Positions 33,874 through 42,868 are shown, counted from the first letter of the stretch. The stretch: 64,000 nucleotides of DNA from Acidobacteriaceae bacterium (GCA_003134995.1 PLDC01000005.1:248001-312000); one strand, 5' to 3'. Made by a program: numbers and translations. The notes: generated by a model not told the origin, from the letters alone.

Positions 33874-34668
33874 CTATTCAACTTTCTCTGCGACCCAGCG
33901 GGAAAGCGCTGTCACTAATTTTCGCGAAGCAAAGCGCACCGACTCGGCCACCAGCCAATTTTTTACTCCCGAGATTACGACGGTGCGGCCAGCCATCAAG
34001 CCGCGATAGCCATCGCGCGCGACGGCTTCCGCAGTCATCGGCCGGAATTTCTTGAACAGCCGCGAGTTTTCCATGTTGGCGCGCTTTTGAAAATCTGTAT
34101 CGGTGGCTCCGGGACAGAAACAGTTCACGACCACACCCGATCGACCCACTTCGTTGGCGAGCGCCTGCGAGAACGAAAGCACGTAAGCCTTGGTCGCGTA
34201 GTAGACGGCCATCAACGGTCCCGGCTGAAAAGCCGCGGTAGAGGCCACGTTCATGATTTTGCCACTGCGCCGGGCCAGCATCTGCGGCAGAAACAGCCGG
34301 GTCAGATCTGTGAGCGCTGCGATGTTGAGATGAATCTGGCCTAGAATTTCTTCTTCTGAAGTTGAAGCGAACTCGCCGAAGACACCAAAGCCCGCGTTGT
34401 TCACGAGGATATCGATTGCAACTCCCTCGCGCTGCAATTGGTCGAAGAGCAGCTTCGGAGCCTGCCCCGCGGCGAGATCGAGCGCCACGACCTTCACCGT
34501 GACTCCGAAGTGGCTTTGCAGTTCGGCGGCGACTTGACTTAGCTTGTCCGCGCTGCGAGCGACCAGCACGAGGTTATAGTGATCGCGCGCAAACAGCTTG
34601 GCCAGTTCATATCCGATGCCGCCGGAGGCTCCGGTGATGAGGGCGGTTTGAGTCTTTTGCTGCGTCAC
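33874..34668 (-). CDS. Short-chain dehydrogenase/reductase (SDR)
   Basis: A 264-residue NAD(P)-dependent oxidoreductase with a classical SDR layout. It has the dinucleotide-binding TGASGGIG at residues 12-19, NNAG at 90-93, catalytic Ser143, and YxxxK at Tyr156 and Lys160. The substrate cannot be told. The start ATG at 34668 overlaps the stop of the upstream secreted protein gene by four bases, so they form an operon. Confidence 0.92.
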   Translation of the reverse strand: MTQQKTQTALITGASGGIGYELAKLFARDHYNLVLVARSADKLSQVAAELQSHFGVTVKVVALDLAAGQAPKLLFDQLQREGVAIDILVNNAGFGVFGEFASTSEEEILGQIHLNIAALTDLTRLFLPQMLARRSGKIMNVASTAAFQPGPLMAVYYATKAYVLSFSQALANEVGRSGVVVNCFCPGATDTDFQKRANMENSRLFKKFRPMTAEAVARDGYRGLMAGRTVVISGVKNWLVAESVRFASRKLVTALSRWVAEKVE

Positions 34669-35432
34669 TGTCCAGTTTTTGGTGAAGGCGAGTAGTCTGC
34701 CGGAATCTCAAACAAAGATTCATCCAGAGATCTCTCGGAGATTTCCAGCATCTCGAGCTTGTTAACGAACACTCGTCCGTCCTCGCGTTTTGTGGTGGTC
34801 TCTTCGGTGGCGAAACCTCGAGGCGCTGTGCCAAGCCGCTTGAATACGAAGCGGTCAATGCGGCCAGCCCCTCCGGTAACCCAGCCCATTCCTTGCGTCT
34901 TGTTGTCTCGACAGTACAGTCTGGGCAAATCGAGGTACCATCCGTCAATTTCAGTTTTGCTTTCATGACTGACGGCGTCCGGACCCGGCTCGGCGGTGAT
35001 CGTGGTTTTGACATGGCGAGCCTGGTAACTGCCAACCTGTCGCCGTTCGCCGGTATCGATTGAGGCGGTGGTAACGGTAACCTCGCCTCCGCTTTGCCGG
35101 ATTTCAGGGGCCTCATGCTCCGCGCGGCGAATCTGTGTCACATCGGCGGGGACGGAATAGTAAGTTTTCGAAATTTCGTGGAGGATGATTCTCGATCCCT
35201 GATCGCATTGGAAGATGCTGGTGTTCGCCGTAGAACCGGCAGAGTCGGAATCTCGCATCTCGGAGCGCATCCGCGAACCCTTGAAATACCAAGTCATCAC
35301 CGGGCTGTGACGACTATCCATGGTCAGGCGAGTTTTTATGGTGAGATCGGGGAAGTCGGGAACTGCGTCTGTCGGTCTGGCTGGAAAAACGGCTAGCAAG
35401 TTGAGCAAGATGAGCAGAGAAGCAGGAAGCAT
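34665..35432 (-). CDS. Secreted protein of unknown function
   Basis: A 255-residue exported protein (signal peptide about residues 1-20, MLPASLLILLNLLAVFPAR). The mature part is beta-rich, with segments such as SPVMTWYFKGSRMRSEM and YYSVPADVTQI. This pattern resembles DUF4412-like or outer-membrane-lipoprotein-sorting-like proteins, but I cannot assign it with certainty. The start at 35432 is supported by AGGAGG just upstream; a much longer frame to 35690 overlaps the neighbouring aldolase gene and is rejected. It is coupled to the SDR gene by ATGA. Confidence 0.65.
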   Translation of the reverse strand: MLPASLLILLNLLAVFPARPTDAVPDFPDLTIKTRLTMDSRHSPVMTWYFKGSRMRSEMRDSDSAGSTANTSIFQCDQGSRIILHEISKTYYSVPADVTQIRRAEHEAPEIRQSGGEVTVTTASIDTGERRQVGSYQARHVKTTITAEPGPDAVSHESKTEIDGWYLDLPRLYCRDNKTQGMGWVTGGAGRIDRFVFKRLGTAPRGFATEETTTKREDGRVFVNKLEMLEISERSLDESLFEIPADYSPSPKTGQ

Positions 35433-35524
35433 CGATCCTCCTAGTTTCGGACCGCCCGAGAACGTTACTACTGGTTTTAAGAAGCGCGGGCGAAGCGCCC
35501 GCGCCACACAGACTAATTCACGAC

Positions 35525-36532
35525 CTACGCGCCCGCCAGCACCGGCTCGACTCCGTAGATCGAGAACCATGACGTTGCGGCCTTCAGTTTGCTGTTCACG
35601 TTGTTGATGTTCTTCACGCCTTCGGTCTCGAGCCACGAACGGAACGCCGCCGCACCTTGCTTGGCGTAGATCGGAATGCCGTCTTTCCAAGTCGCGCGAC
35701 CGCAGAGCACTCCGTTGAACTTCACTTTAGACTCGCCGGCCAATTCCAGCGTCTCGCTGAACTCTGCATTGCTCACGCCGGCCGAAAGATAAATGAACGG
35801 CTTGGTGGCGACATTCGCGGCCTGGTGGAACAGGTCGATCGCCTCTTGCTTCGTATATGCTTTCTGCCCACCGAACGACTTCGTGCCTTCCACGAACTTC
35901 ATGTTCACCGGCACTTCTACCTTCAGCACATCCACGCCGTAGCGGTCTTTGCCGAATTCGCGCATGCTCTCTGTGACGATCTGCGGCTTTTTCTTCGCGT
36001 ATTCCAATCCCTTTTCATCCGCACCCTCTTCGTAGCCAACAAATTCCAGAAAATATGGGATGTCATTGGCGCGGCATTCGTCGCCGATGCGCTCCACCCA
36101 CGCGTGCTTTTTGTCGTTTGTTTCCTTGGGATCGAACGGCGAGTAGTACAGCAGAATCTTCACGCAGTCCGCGCCAGCTTCTTTCAAACGCCGCGCCGAC
36201 CAATGATCCAGCAGATCGCCCAACCGGCCGGGGCCCGTCTTGTCGTATCCCGTCTTCTCATAGGCCAGCAGTAAACCGGCGTTCTTGGCGCGGCGCTTCG
36301 AGGCCGGCAGTCCCCATTCGGGGTCGAGCAGGATGGCGCTGGCATGGGGCGTCAGAACTTCCGTGACCAGCGTTTTGAATTCTTCCATCATGGCGTCACT
36401 GACTTCGCCGCCTTTTTCTTTGGCCAGCGATTTCTGCAAAGAGCCGCGCTGATCCATCGCAGCGGCCGCGATCACGCCATGTTCGTTCGAGACTTTTCTG
36501 AGACCAGCGAGTTTGCCGGGGGTGAGCTTCAT
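35525..36532 (-). CDS. lacD: Tagatose 1,6-diphosphate aldolase
   Basis: A 335-residue class I aldolase cleaving tagatose-1,6-bisphosphate into dihydroxyacetone phosphate and glyceraldehyde 3-phosphate. Segments diagnostic of LacD are visible: AAAMDQRGSL at the start, SAILLDPEWGL, and CVKILLYYSP with the central Lys. The others are EVPVNMKFVEG and YLSAGVSN. The start at 36532 has GGAGG six bases upstream; thirteen extra codons upstream are unsupported. No other tagatose-pathway genes are near, so broader sugar-phosphate specificity is possible. Confidence 0.92.
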   Translation of the reverse strand: MKLTPGKLAGLRKVSNEHGVIAAAAMDQRGSLQKSLAKEKGGEVSDAMMEEFKTLVTEVLTPHASAILLDPEWGLPASKRRAKNAGLLLAYEKTGYDKTGPGRLGDLLDHWSARRLKEAGADCVKILLYYSPFDPKETNDKKHAWVERIGDECRANDIPYFLEFVGYEEGADEKGLEYAKKKPQIVTESMREFGKDRYGVDVLKVEVPVNMKFVEGTKSFGGQKAYTKQEAIDLFHQAANVATKPFIYLSAGVSNAEFSETLELAGESKVKFNGVLCGRATWKDGIPIYAKQGAAAFRSWLETEGVKNINNVNSKLKAATSWFSIYGVEPVLAGA

Positions 36533-36694
36533 AGATCCTCCAAGACTGCACAAGATGAGTGCCCGAAACAATCAATTGTAAACCAACGCGCTCCTGGTGA
36601 GGCTTGCGATTAGATAGTTCACATCTGGTCGGGTTCGACCAAACAAAATCCTTGATGTCGATCTTGGCTTGAGCAAAGTTGACCGCATTTCATA

Positions 36695-36715
36695 AAGTAG
36701 GTAATATAACTACTT
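36695..36715. promoter_or_regulatory. Palindromic operator candidate of the phd-type TA module
   Basis: AAGTAG (36695-36700) and CTACTT (36710-36715) are inverted around a 9-base A/T-rich spacer, 11 bases before the antitoxin start. Such a site fits autoregulation by the Phd/YefM antitoxin and also overlaps a possible -10 region. Confidence 0.5.
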
Positions 36716-36726
36716 AGAGGCTGAAG

Positions 36727-36963
36727 ATGGAGAAGGCAATTTCGGCGGCCGACGCCAACCGAAAGTTTTCCCAGGTATTGCGGGATGTCCGGGAAGGACA
36801 AAGTTACGTGGTGACCAGCCACGGCAAAGCTGTGGCCCGTATCGCGCCGCTTAAAGACGAGGGCGCTGCCACCGCCAGCGCCCGTGATTCCCTGCTGAAT
36901 CGTTTAAGAGCTGAACGCGTGGTCAAAATTGGGCGCTGGAAACGAGAGGAACTCTACGACTAG
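36727..36963 (+). CDS. Phd/YefM family antitoxin
   Basis: A 78-residue antitoxin. The N-terminal DNA-binding fold begins ISAADANRKFSQVLRDVREG and continues YVVTSHGKAVARIAPL, the standard Phd/YefM pattern. The C-terminal 25 residues should wrap the toxin. The stop is directly followed by the start of the PIN-domain toxin gene. An inverted repeat upstream is a candidate operator. Confidence 0.9.
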   Translation: MEKAISAADANRKFSQVLRDVREGQSYVVTSHGKAVARIAPLKDEGAATASARDSLLNRLRAERVVKIGRWKREELYD

Positions 36964-37419
36964 GTGGCTCCCGTGAGGCTTGCGCTCGATACTAATATTC
37001 TGGCCTATGCCGAGGGGGTAAACGGCGCAGCACGAAAGAAGACTGCTCTTGAAATCGTTGCCCGGCTACCCACGAGTTCTTGCTTCCTGCCGGTTCAGGT
37101 GTTGGGGGAGCTTTTTCACGTCCTGGTGAGAAAAGCCGGACGACCACCGGAACGGGCGCGGACCGCAATTCTAAGCTCGCAGGATGCTTTTCCTCTGATC
37201 GAAACATCACCCGCGATTCTTGTCTCTGGAACCGATTTGGCCTCGCGGCACGGCCTGAGCATCTGGGACGCAGTAATCTTCGCCGCCGCGGCAGCTGCGG
37301 GATGTCGTCTGCTCTTGTCCGAGGACCTTCAGCCGGGCTTCACGTGGAATGGAGTAACGGTGGCCAATCCATTTTCCCCAGTCAAACATCCGCTCCTCGA
37401 GGGCTTGCTGAAGCCCTGA
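36964..37419 (+). CDS. PIN-domain ribonuclease toxin (VapC-like)
   Basis: A 151-residue PIN-domain protein. Acidic metal-binding residues are visible: Asp9 in ALDTNIL, Glu49 in GELFHVL, an Asp in IWDAVIFAAA and a Glu/Asp pair in LLSEDLQPG. It is predicted to cleave RNA and to be neutralised by the upstream antitoxin. The start is GTG, immediately after the antitoxin stop; another GTG nine bases later (MRLALDTN) is an alternative. Confidence 0.9.
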   Translation: MAPVRLALDTNILAYAEGVNGAARKKTALEIVARLPTSSCFLPVQVLGELFHVLVRKAGRPPERARTAILSSQDAFPLIETSPAILVSGTDLASRHGLSIWDAVIFAAAAAAGCRLLLSEDLQPGFTWNGVTVANPFSPVKHPLLEGLLKP

Positions 37420-37830
37420 CTATTCGGCCCAGTTCTGGACCTTCAATCCCCTCACCCTCCGGAACTCTTTTTCGTTATTCGTAACGAGCGTTAGCTTCGC
37501 CGCCAGCGCGTGCGCGGCAATCCAAAGGTCATTGTTACCGATCATCTCGCCCTTCGACTCCAGTTCGGCGCGAATCGTTCCGTACTTTTCCGCTGCGCTC
37601 TCGGGCAAGGCCAGCGCAGGCAGCAAACGGATTAGCTCCCGGAGGCGTTCCAGCGCCGCTGTCTGCTGTGCGCTCTTGGCTGCCCCATAGAGCAGTTCGC
37701 CGAATGTGATCACGGAAAGCGCTGCTTCCCCGGGTTGGAGCCTGCGGAATCGACGCAAGACCTGCTCCGGCTTGTTTTGCCGGATATAGATGCAGATGTT
37801 CGTGTCCAGCAGGAAGCGAGGCTCCATCAA
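37420..37830 (-). CDS. vapC: VapC family PIN-domain toxin
   Basis: A 136-residue RNase toxin. PIN-domain acidic residues are present: Asp9 in LLDTNICIY, Glu in FGELLYGAAKS, Asp in NNDLWIAAHA and the later VTNNEKEF. The pattern is the classic VapC of the tRNA(fMet)-cleaving type, though the target is not known here. The ATG overlaps the vapB stop as ATGA. It converges with the preceding TA module, the stops of the two toxin genes being adjacent. Confidence 0.95.
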   Translation of the reverse strand: MMEPRFLLDTNICIYIRQNKPEQVLRRFRRLQPGEAALSVITFGELLYGAAKSAQQTAALERLRELIRLLPALALPESAAEKYGTIRAELESKGEMIGNNDLWIAAHALAAKLTLVTNNEKEFRRVRGLKVQNWAE

Positions 37831-38057
37831 AGTCCCTTGCGCTTCTGCGGACGATCTTTCTCTTGCCTTGGAAGCGACACATCGTCGGGTAGTCCAGCCA
37901 GCAGATCGAAAGCGCGAACCATGTTCCCATCTTTCTCGCGCAGGACGATCTCCTTGCCTCGCCGGAAGATCTCAACTTCCTCGCTCTTCAGTCGAAACTG
38001 CTTGGGTAAACGAACCGCCTGGCTGTTTCCGGATCGGAATACGCGCGCCGTGCCCAT
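37827..38057 (-). CDS. vapB: VapB family antitoxin (AbrB/SpoVT fold)
   Basis: A 76-residue antitoxin with the swapped-hairpin AbrB pattern FRSGNSQAVRLPKQF near the N-terminus and a toxin-binding C-terminal tail. The ATG at 38057 has AGGAGG upstream; a longer frame to 38174 lacks support. It is the first gene of the vapBC operon and probably represses it through the paired GTATATAC sites upstream. Confidence 0.95.
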   Translation of the reverse strand: MGTARVFRSGNSQAVRLPKQFRLKSEEVEIFRRGKEIVLREKDGNMVRAFDLLAGLPDDVSLPRQEKDRPQKRKGL

Positions 38058-38071
38058 GCCCCGCCTCCTAC

Positions 38072-38092
38072 GTATATACGTCAAGTATATAC
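38072..38092. promoter_or_regulatory. vapBC operator: two GTATATAC sites
   Basis: GTATATAC occurs at 38072-38079 and 38085-38092. Each is itself palindromic, and the start-to-start spacing is 13 bases. They lie 15 bases upstream of vapB and overlap a probable promoter. Confidence 0.65.
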
Positions 38093-38246
38093 ATTCTACC
38101 GCTGTCCGGCGACTTCCGCCAGCCGAGTAGCGGGAAGGAGATAGTTCACATCCCGCCAGGTTCCAGTTCGGCAAATTTTCGATGACTGCGACTCGGCAAC
38201 GTGCTTAAATTGCAACCCAGTCTCAGGCTGCACCTGGAGGTCGAAG

Positions 38247-39101
38247 GTGGAAGCGGATCATTCCAACGCGAGTCGCATTCTAAGGCTAATCGGTTTCGGT
38301 TTGCTGGCATTTGCGATCACCACTGTCGCCGGCGGTATCTGGAGCGTCCTGCTTATCGTCAACCTTCGCACCGCCCCCGCCATACCCTGGTCCGTTCCCG
38401 CGATGGCAGTTCTGCTTTGGCTGGCATGGAGATATCTTGGCGGCAAAGGGCCGCCGCGCAGCACTTCGGAAGCACGCCGCCGCTACCTGCGCGCCAACCA
38501 AAATCCTGCCGGCATTTATTTGTGGGCCTGGACTGCCGGTGGCCTGTCACTGTTTGCCTTTGCTGGATACTGGATCGTGCTCTTCCAATTAGGCAGGATG
38601 CCGCCCAACACGTTCTCCGATATGTCGGTCTACCCGCAGCTTACCGTCGCATTGATGATTGTGATGGGGGCGTTGGTCGCCCCCTTCATGGAAGAAGCCG
38701 GATTTCGCGGATACTTTCAGGTCGCCCTCGAACGGGAATTTCGTGCGCCTGCTGCCGTCGCGATCTCCTCTGTGGTGTTCGCGCTGGCGCACGGCCCTAC
38801 GCAGGGTTTTCTGTGGCCCAAGCTCCTATTTTACTTTCTAGTTGGGGTCGCGTTCGGTACCACAGCCTACCTGACCAATTCGATTCTGCCAGCCATCCCG
38901 ATTCACTTCGTGGGGTTGCTGATCTTCTTCACCTTAATCTGGCCGCACGATGCCACGAGAAGGATGGTCTGGGATGCGAAGGCGGACAACTGGTTTTGGA
39001 TCCACTTGGCGCAGGCGATCGCATTCACGGTGCTTGCCATCTTCGCTTTCCAGCGGCTGGCACGGGCGAACCCTCACGATAAGGCGCGAGCGGAGAACTG
39101 A
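38247..39101 (+). CDS. CPBP family intramembrane metalloprotease
   Basis: A 284-residue polytopic membrane protein of the CAAX-protease and bacteriocin-processing (CPBP/Abi) family. The motifs are EEAGFRG (Glu149, Glu150, Arg154), FALAHG (His182) and IPIHFVG (His220). Eight or so hydrophobic segments are apparent. These proteins cleave membrane substrates or protect against bacteriocins. The start is GTG at 38247 with GGAGGTCGAAG upstream. No operon partner is apparent. Confidence 0.93.
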   Translation: MEADHSNASRILRLIGFGLLAFAITTVAGGIWSVLLIVNLRTAPAIPWSVPAMAVLLWLAWRYLGGKGPPRSTSEARRRYLRANQNPAGIYLWAWTAGGLSLFAFAGYWIVLFQLGRMPPNTFSDMSVYPQLTVALMIVMGALVAPFMEEAGFRGYFQVALEREFRAPAAVAISSVVFALAHGPTQGFLWPKLLFYFLVGVAFGTTAYLTNSILPAIPIHFVGLLIFFTLIWPHDATRRMVWDAKADNWFWIHLAQAIAFTVLAIFAFQRLARANPHDKARAEN

Positions 39102-39126
39102 CTTCGACGAGTACTCGGTACCAGTA

Positions 39127-40512
39127 CTATTTCACCGCTACACCCGAAGGATAATCTAGCGCGCTAACTGGCCCCACCGGACTCAGAATTCCACTCGTCA
39201 GGCTGATCGCATACTGCGACACGGTTCCGGGGTAGCCGGTGTTGGCCACGAACACCCAACTGTCGTCGCTCCGGATCGCAATCGAGTTCGGCAGCACACC
39301 CGCGGCCACGGGCGCTCCGCTAAATGGCAGCAAGGCGCCGGTATTTGAGTTGATCTCGTACCCCGAGATATTGCTCGATCCCTTATTCACGACATACAAA
39401 AACTTGCCGTAGGCATCCACAGACATAGGACCGGGCACATCGCCAGCAGGATAAGGCGAAGCGATTGTGTGCAAGCTGAAATCCGCGTTCGGGCATGGCG
39501 GCTGCGAAAGTAAATTAATCGCGCTACAGATCGTAAAGGCGCTGACGGTGTTCTGATTGCTGCCGGGACCTGCATTTGCCACGTAGACGAAACGGTTGCA
39601 AGGATCGACGGCCACTCCAGAGGGAATGCTGCCCGTGGGAATTCCTGGCTCGGAGCTTGAGTAAGGCATCGGCGAGAGCGTTCCCGTCGACGGATCCACA
39701 GAGTAATTCAGAAGCGTGTAGTTGACGGAATCCGTTACGTACAGATTTTCAGTCGTCGGAGCCGCGTGCCCTGAGCAATAAGAATACTGAACGGGGAACG
39801 ATGTGCGGGTCACAGCCAGCGCCGATGCACTCGCGGTGCTGCCACCTGGCTCGGCTGGCAAGGGAAATGGCGAACCCGCGACGGTGGGATTTTGGCACGA
39901 GGTGGGGTTTACTTCCGTTAAGCTCCCACCAGTACCGATTGCAAGCACTGAAACCGAACCCGTCACTGCGTTGCTGGAAGAGTCGCTCGTAGCGCTGTCA
40001 GCCACGAAGAGAAATGCACCCGCAGAATCCATCGCCAGGGCAACCGGGGCCACGGGCACCGATTCACAAACTCCGTTAACGGTGGCAGCGATGTTGTTAA
40101 GCGTCGTAAGTGTTCCCGTCCCCAACTTGCCGTCGGAGCCGATCGGAAACGCAGTGATGCCTGTTTGGCTGGGAAATTCCGGAGTCGTGGTGACGATTAC
40201 AAACGCGTACGTGCCCGCGGGATTAATAATGACGGACGAAGGCAGTCCCTGAGTGGGCGGGCCGTTCACATTATTGATCTGCGACATGCCGCCATTGGTC
40301 AGATCGAGACTGAAGGTCTCCATGACCGCCGTGCTTTGCGGAGACTCAATCGTGCCCTGGGTGGGCACGATCACCAAACCATTCGAGGACGATGAATATT
40401 TGCTGCTGCACGACATCAGGAAGGCAATCGCAACCAGAGTCAAGACCGCTGCAATCAAGGTAAGCCGTATCCGCATTCTTCGCTTTATCTCCATGTGAAC
40501 GTGCTTAGGCAT
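39127..40512 (-). CDS. Lipoprotein with lactonase-like beta-propeller
   Basis: A 461-residue protein with a lipoprotein signal: hydrophobic segment followed by LMSCSS, the Cys being the lipidation site. The rest is a repeated propeller with blades such as NRFVYVANAG, GKFLYVVNKGSSNISGYEIN and SWVFVANTGYPGTVSQYAI. These resemble the 6-phosphogluconolactonase-like YncE/lactonase family that is expanded in Acidobacteriota. An enzymatic function is not implied. Possible starts at 40530, 40512 and 40494 cannot be separated; none has a strong ribosome binding site. Confidence 0.82.
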   Translation of the reverse strand: MPKHVHMEIKRRMRIRLTLIAAVLTLVAIAFLMSCSSKYSSSSNGLVIVPTQGTIESPQSTAVMETFSLDLTNGGMSQINNVNGPPTQGLPSSVIINPAGTYAFVIVTTTPEFPSQTGITAFPIGSDGKLGTGTLTTLNNIAATVNGVCESVPVAPVALAMDSAGAFLFVADSATSDSSSNAVTGSVSVLAIGTGGSLTEVNPTSCQNPTVAGSPFPLPAEPGGSTASASALAVTRTSFPVQYSYCSGHAAPTTENLYVTDSVNYTLLNYSVDPSTGTLSPMPYSSSEPGIPTGSIPSGVAVDPCNRFVYVANAGPGSNQNTVSAFTICSAINLLSQPPCPNADFSLHTIASPYPAGDVPGPMSVDAYGKFLYVVNKGSSNISGYEINSNTGALLPFSGAPVAAGVLPNSIAIRSDDSWVFVANTGYPGTVSQYAISLTSGILSPVGPVSALDYPSGVAVK

Positions 40513-40683
40513 TTTCCGGCTGTCGATCACCGGCTAGAACCTAATTTGAAGGGCGTGGATTGCCATCCATTTATGTATCAGGAATGCGCGGGAAGAGCAA
40601 ACGTCACCCGGCTATTGGAACCGCAGAGAGGGCCGGGAGTTGCCTGAAGGCAGTGGTCGGCTCAATGACGAACACAGATCGGT

Positions 40684-40709
40684 GGTCAGTGGTCAGTGGT
40701 CAGTGGAAC
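40684..40709. repeat. GGTCAGT micro-repeat, encoding the last codons of the kinase gene
   Basis: Three to four tandem GGTCAGT words. The stop codon and the final LTTDH codons of the histidine kinase gene lie inside this repeat. A similar phrase is found in other intergenic repeats of this genome type. Confidence 0.75.
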
Positions 40710-42122
40710 CTCACTCGAGGCAGGCCATTGATTGCTGGACACTTGAGTCAAGCTCTCCGGCATCAGAGGCAGGTGGATCTCGACCATCAGTCCGCCTTCG
40801 GCGCGGTTCACAGCTAGAACGCGTCCGCCGTGAAAACGCACCGCGCGCTCGGTAATGGCGAGCCCCAGACCAACGCCGCCGGTCTGCCGCCCGCGAGCAT
40901 CGTCGAGACGGTAAAAGGGCTGGAACAGCTTCTGCAGCGCTTCTTCAGGGACGCCGGAACCGCAATCGGTAACTCTAACTACTGCCTCCTCGCCTGTGGA
41001 GGCGCTTTTTGTCTTTTCCAAACGGATCTCAACCGTAGTGCCCTCGCGCGTGTAACGGATGGCATTGCGGACCACATTTTCGATCGCGCTGTGCAGCAAA
41101 GACACGTCGCCGCGCACTCCCCAAATACCAGCGGGAATCTCGCTGCGCACGTGGCAATGCCGTGCCTGCGCTTCGAACTCAGCATCTTCGGTTACGTTCA
41201 GCACAACCTCATCCAACAAGACCGGCGTGGAAGCCACGCTCTGCTCCCCATCTTCGAGCCGGGCCAAGGTGAGCAAGCGTCCTATGAGTTCGTTGAGGCG
41301 ACCGGCTTCGAGTTCGATGCGCTCAAGCATTGCTGCACTTTCGGGGCCGGAGCGCTGTCGAGCCAGGCCCAGAGCCACATTCAGACGCGCCAGCGGAGAG
41401 CGCAATTCATGAGAAATATCATTCAGCAGGCGCGATTGCGCTTTGACCAGAGTCTCCAACCGGGCGGCCATGGAATCAAAATCGCGAACCAAACCGGCGA
41501 TCTCGTCGCGCCTTTTGCTGTTTGGGTCGCCGGCCCGGGCTGTGAGGTCGCCCGCGGCCAGTTGCTGAGTCGCAGCCCGCAGGCGAGCAACGGGCTTGGT
41601 CATATACCAGGCCAGGAAATAGCAGACTAAGCCAGAAGATAGAACGGCGATAATCAGACCCGGCACCGGCACATGCCAAGGCGGTCCCAGAAAGACGCGC
41701 GGGCCGGGCGGTAACTCCAGGGCGATGGTGTAGAGGTGTTGCCCATCGCTCGAGGCCCTTGATTCAGTGAGAATTTGTGGGCGTGGGAAGAGCATTCCGG
41801 GACGCTGCGGCAGGGGTCGCCCTGCGGCGACGCGCTCAGCCCATCCCGTGCTCGAACGCCCGGAAATTTCGTTTCCCTGATCATCGAACACATAGACACG
41901 CACGTGCTGCTTTGTCTGTAGATTCTCGAGGTACTCGTGCGCCTCTTTTGCCCCACCATGTTCATAGGCCTCAATGGCTTCAGTCAGCGCAGTGGATCGC
42001 AGCGCCTCCCAAGAGGCGTTGCGTTGCGGCCTGAGGGCGAGCATAACGAGTAGCGCGATTACAAGAAACAGCGCCTGCGCCACCCAGAAGGATAGGAAAA
42101 TCTTGAGGAAGAGGCTCTTCAT
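40686..42122 (-). CDS. Sensor histidine kinase, CpxA-like
   Basis: A 478-residue membrane kinase. Transmembrane segments lie at about residues 10-30 and 152-174 around a periplasmic sensor domain. A HAMP domain (about 174-226), a dimerisation/phosphoacceptor domain with His238 in NDISHELRSP and a HATPase domain follow (N-box NVVRNAIRY, DCGSGVP, GGVGLGLAI). It should phosphorylate the response regulator encoded directly upstream on the same strand. The pattern and the divergent Spy/CpxP gene point to an envelope-stress system of the Cpx type. The C-terminal codons derive from an intergenic micro-repeat and are not functional sequence. Confidence 0.92.
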   Translation of the reverse strand: MKSLFLKIFLSFWVAQALFLVIALLVMLALRPQRNASWEALRSTALTEAIEAYEHGGAKEAHEYLENLQTKQHVRVYVFDDQGNEISGRSSTGWAERVAAGRPLPQRPGMLFPRPQILTESRASSDGQHLYTIALELPPGPRVFLGPPWHVPVPGLIIAVLSSGLVCYFLAWYMTKPVARLRAATQQLAAGDLTARAGDPNSKRRDEIAGLVRDFDSMAARLETLVKAQSRLLNDISHELRSPLARLNVALGLARQRSGPESAAMLERIELEAGRLNELIGRLLTLARLEDGEQSVASTPVLLDEVVLNVTEDAEFEAQARHCHVRSEIPAGIWGVRGDVSLLHSAIENVVRNAIRYTREGTTVEIRLEKTKSASTGEEAVVRVTDCGSGVPEEALQKLFQPFYRLDDARGRQTGGVGLGLAITERAVRFHGGRVLAVNRAEGGLMVEIHLPLMPESLTQVSSNQWPASSEVPLTTDH

Positions 42123-42124
42123 TA

Positions 42125-42868
42125 CTATACCTTCACCTTTTCCCCAGCTTTTTCCGCGGCCTTTTCCCGCGGACGCGCAAAGATGTAACCGACGCCGCGA
42201 ATCGTTTTAATGTGCTCGTCGGCATCGGTATCGCCGAGTTTCTTGCGGACCTTGCTTACGTGCATGTCGATGCTGCGGTCGAACGGCGAGAACTTGCGGC
42301 TGAGCACGGCATTCACTAAGCGCTCGCGCGGAACAACGCGGCCAGCTTCCCGCAGAAGCACTTCCAACAGATTAAACTCCACCGAGGTAAGCTCGACCGG
42401 CTGGCCGTCGCGACGGACACTGCGCGTCGCCGGGTCGAGTTCTATCTCTCCTACGCGAACAATATCGGGTGTAGACGGAACCGACTTATCGCTGTGGGTT
42501 CGGCGCAGGATAGCACGAATGCGCGCCACCAGTTCCCGCGGATTGAAAGGCTTGGGCAAATAATCGTCGGCGCCTATTTCCAAACCAACAATGCGGTCGA
42601 CATCTTCTCCGCGCGCAGTAAGCAAAAGTACCGGCAGACGCGAGGTCGCGCGGATTCGGCGCAGCACCTCGAAACCGTTGATGCCGGGCAACATTACATC
42701 AAGCACAACGAGCAGATATTCGCCGCCGGTGGCGCGTTGCAATCCGCTCTCGCCGTCGTGCACAGACTCTACCGTGAATCCCTCGGCTTGCAAATACTCG
42801 CCGACCAGGGTACAGAGTTCAACGTCATCATCGATGATAAGAATGCGTTCCATCTTTGCAGTTTTCAT
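42125..42868 (-). CDS. Response regulator transcription factor, OmpR/CpxR type
   Basis: A 247-residue two-domain regulator. The receiver domain has an acidic pair DDD (13-15), phosphoacceptor Asp57 in VVLDVMLPG, Thr in LLLTARG and Lys in YLPKPF. The winged-helix domain (about 135-235) includes LTSVEFNLLEVLL, SIDMHVSKVRKKLGD and IKTIRGVGYIF. The first gene of a two-gene operon, it is followed two bases later by the kinase gene. It likely controls the divergent Spy/CpxP-like gene. MERILIIDDD (five codons in) is an alternative start. Confidence 0.95.
   Translation of the reverse strand: MKTAKMERILIIDDDVELCTLVGEYLQAEGFTVESVHDGESGLQRATGGEYLLVVLDVMLPGINGFEVLRRIRATSRLPVLLLTARGEDVDRIVGLEIGADDYLPKPFNPRELVARIRAILRRTHSDKSVPSTPDIVRVGEIELDPATRSVRRDGQPVELTSVEFNLLEVLLREAGRVVPRERLVNAVLSRKFSPFDRSIDMHVSKVRKKLGDTDADEHIKTIRGVGYIFARPREKAAEKAGEKVKV

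Noticed and set aside
38201-39082. 293-residue plus-strand frame overlapping the CPBP gene
   Set aside because: The CPBP frame has all family motifs; this is the neighbouring frame and looks Arg/His/Cys-random.
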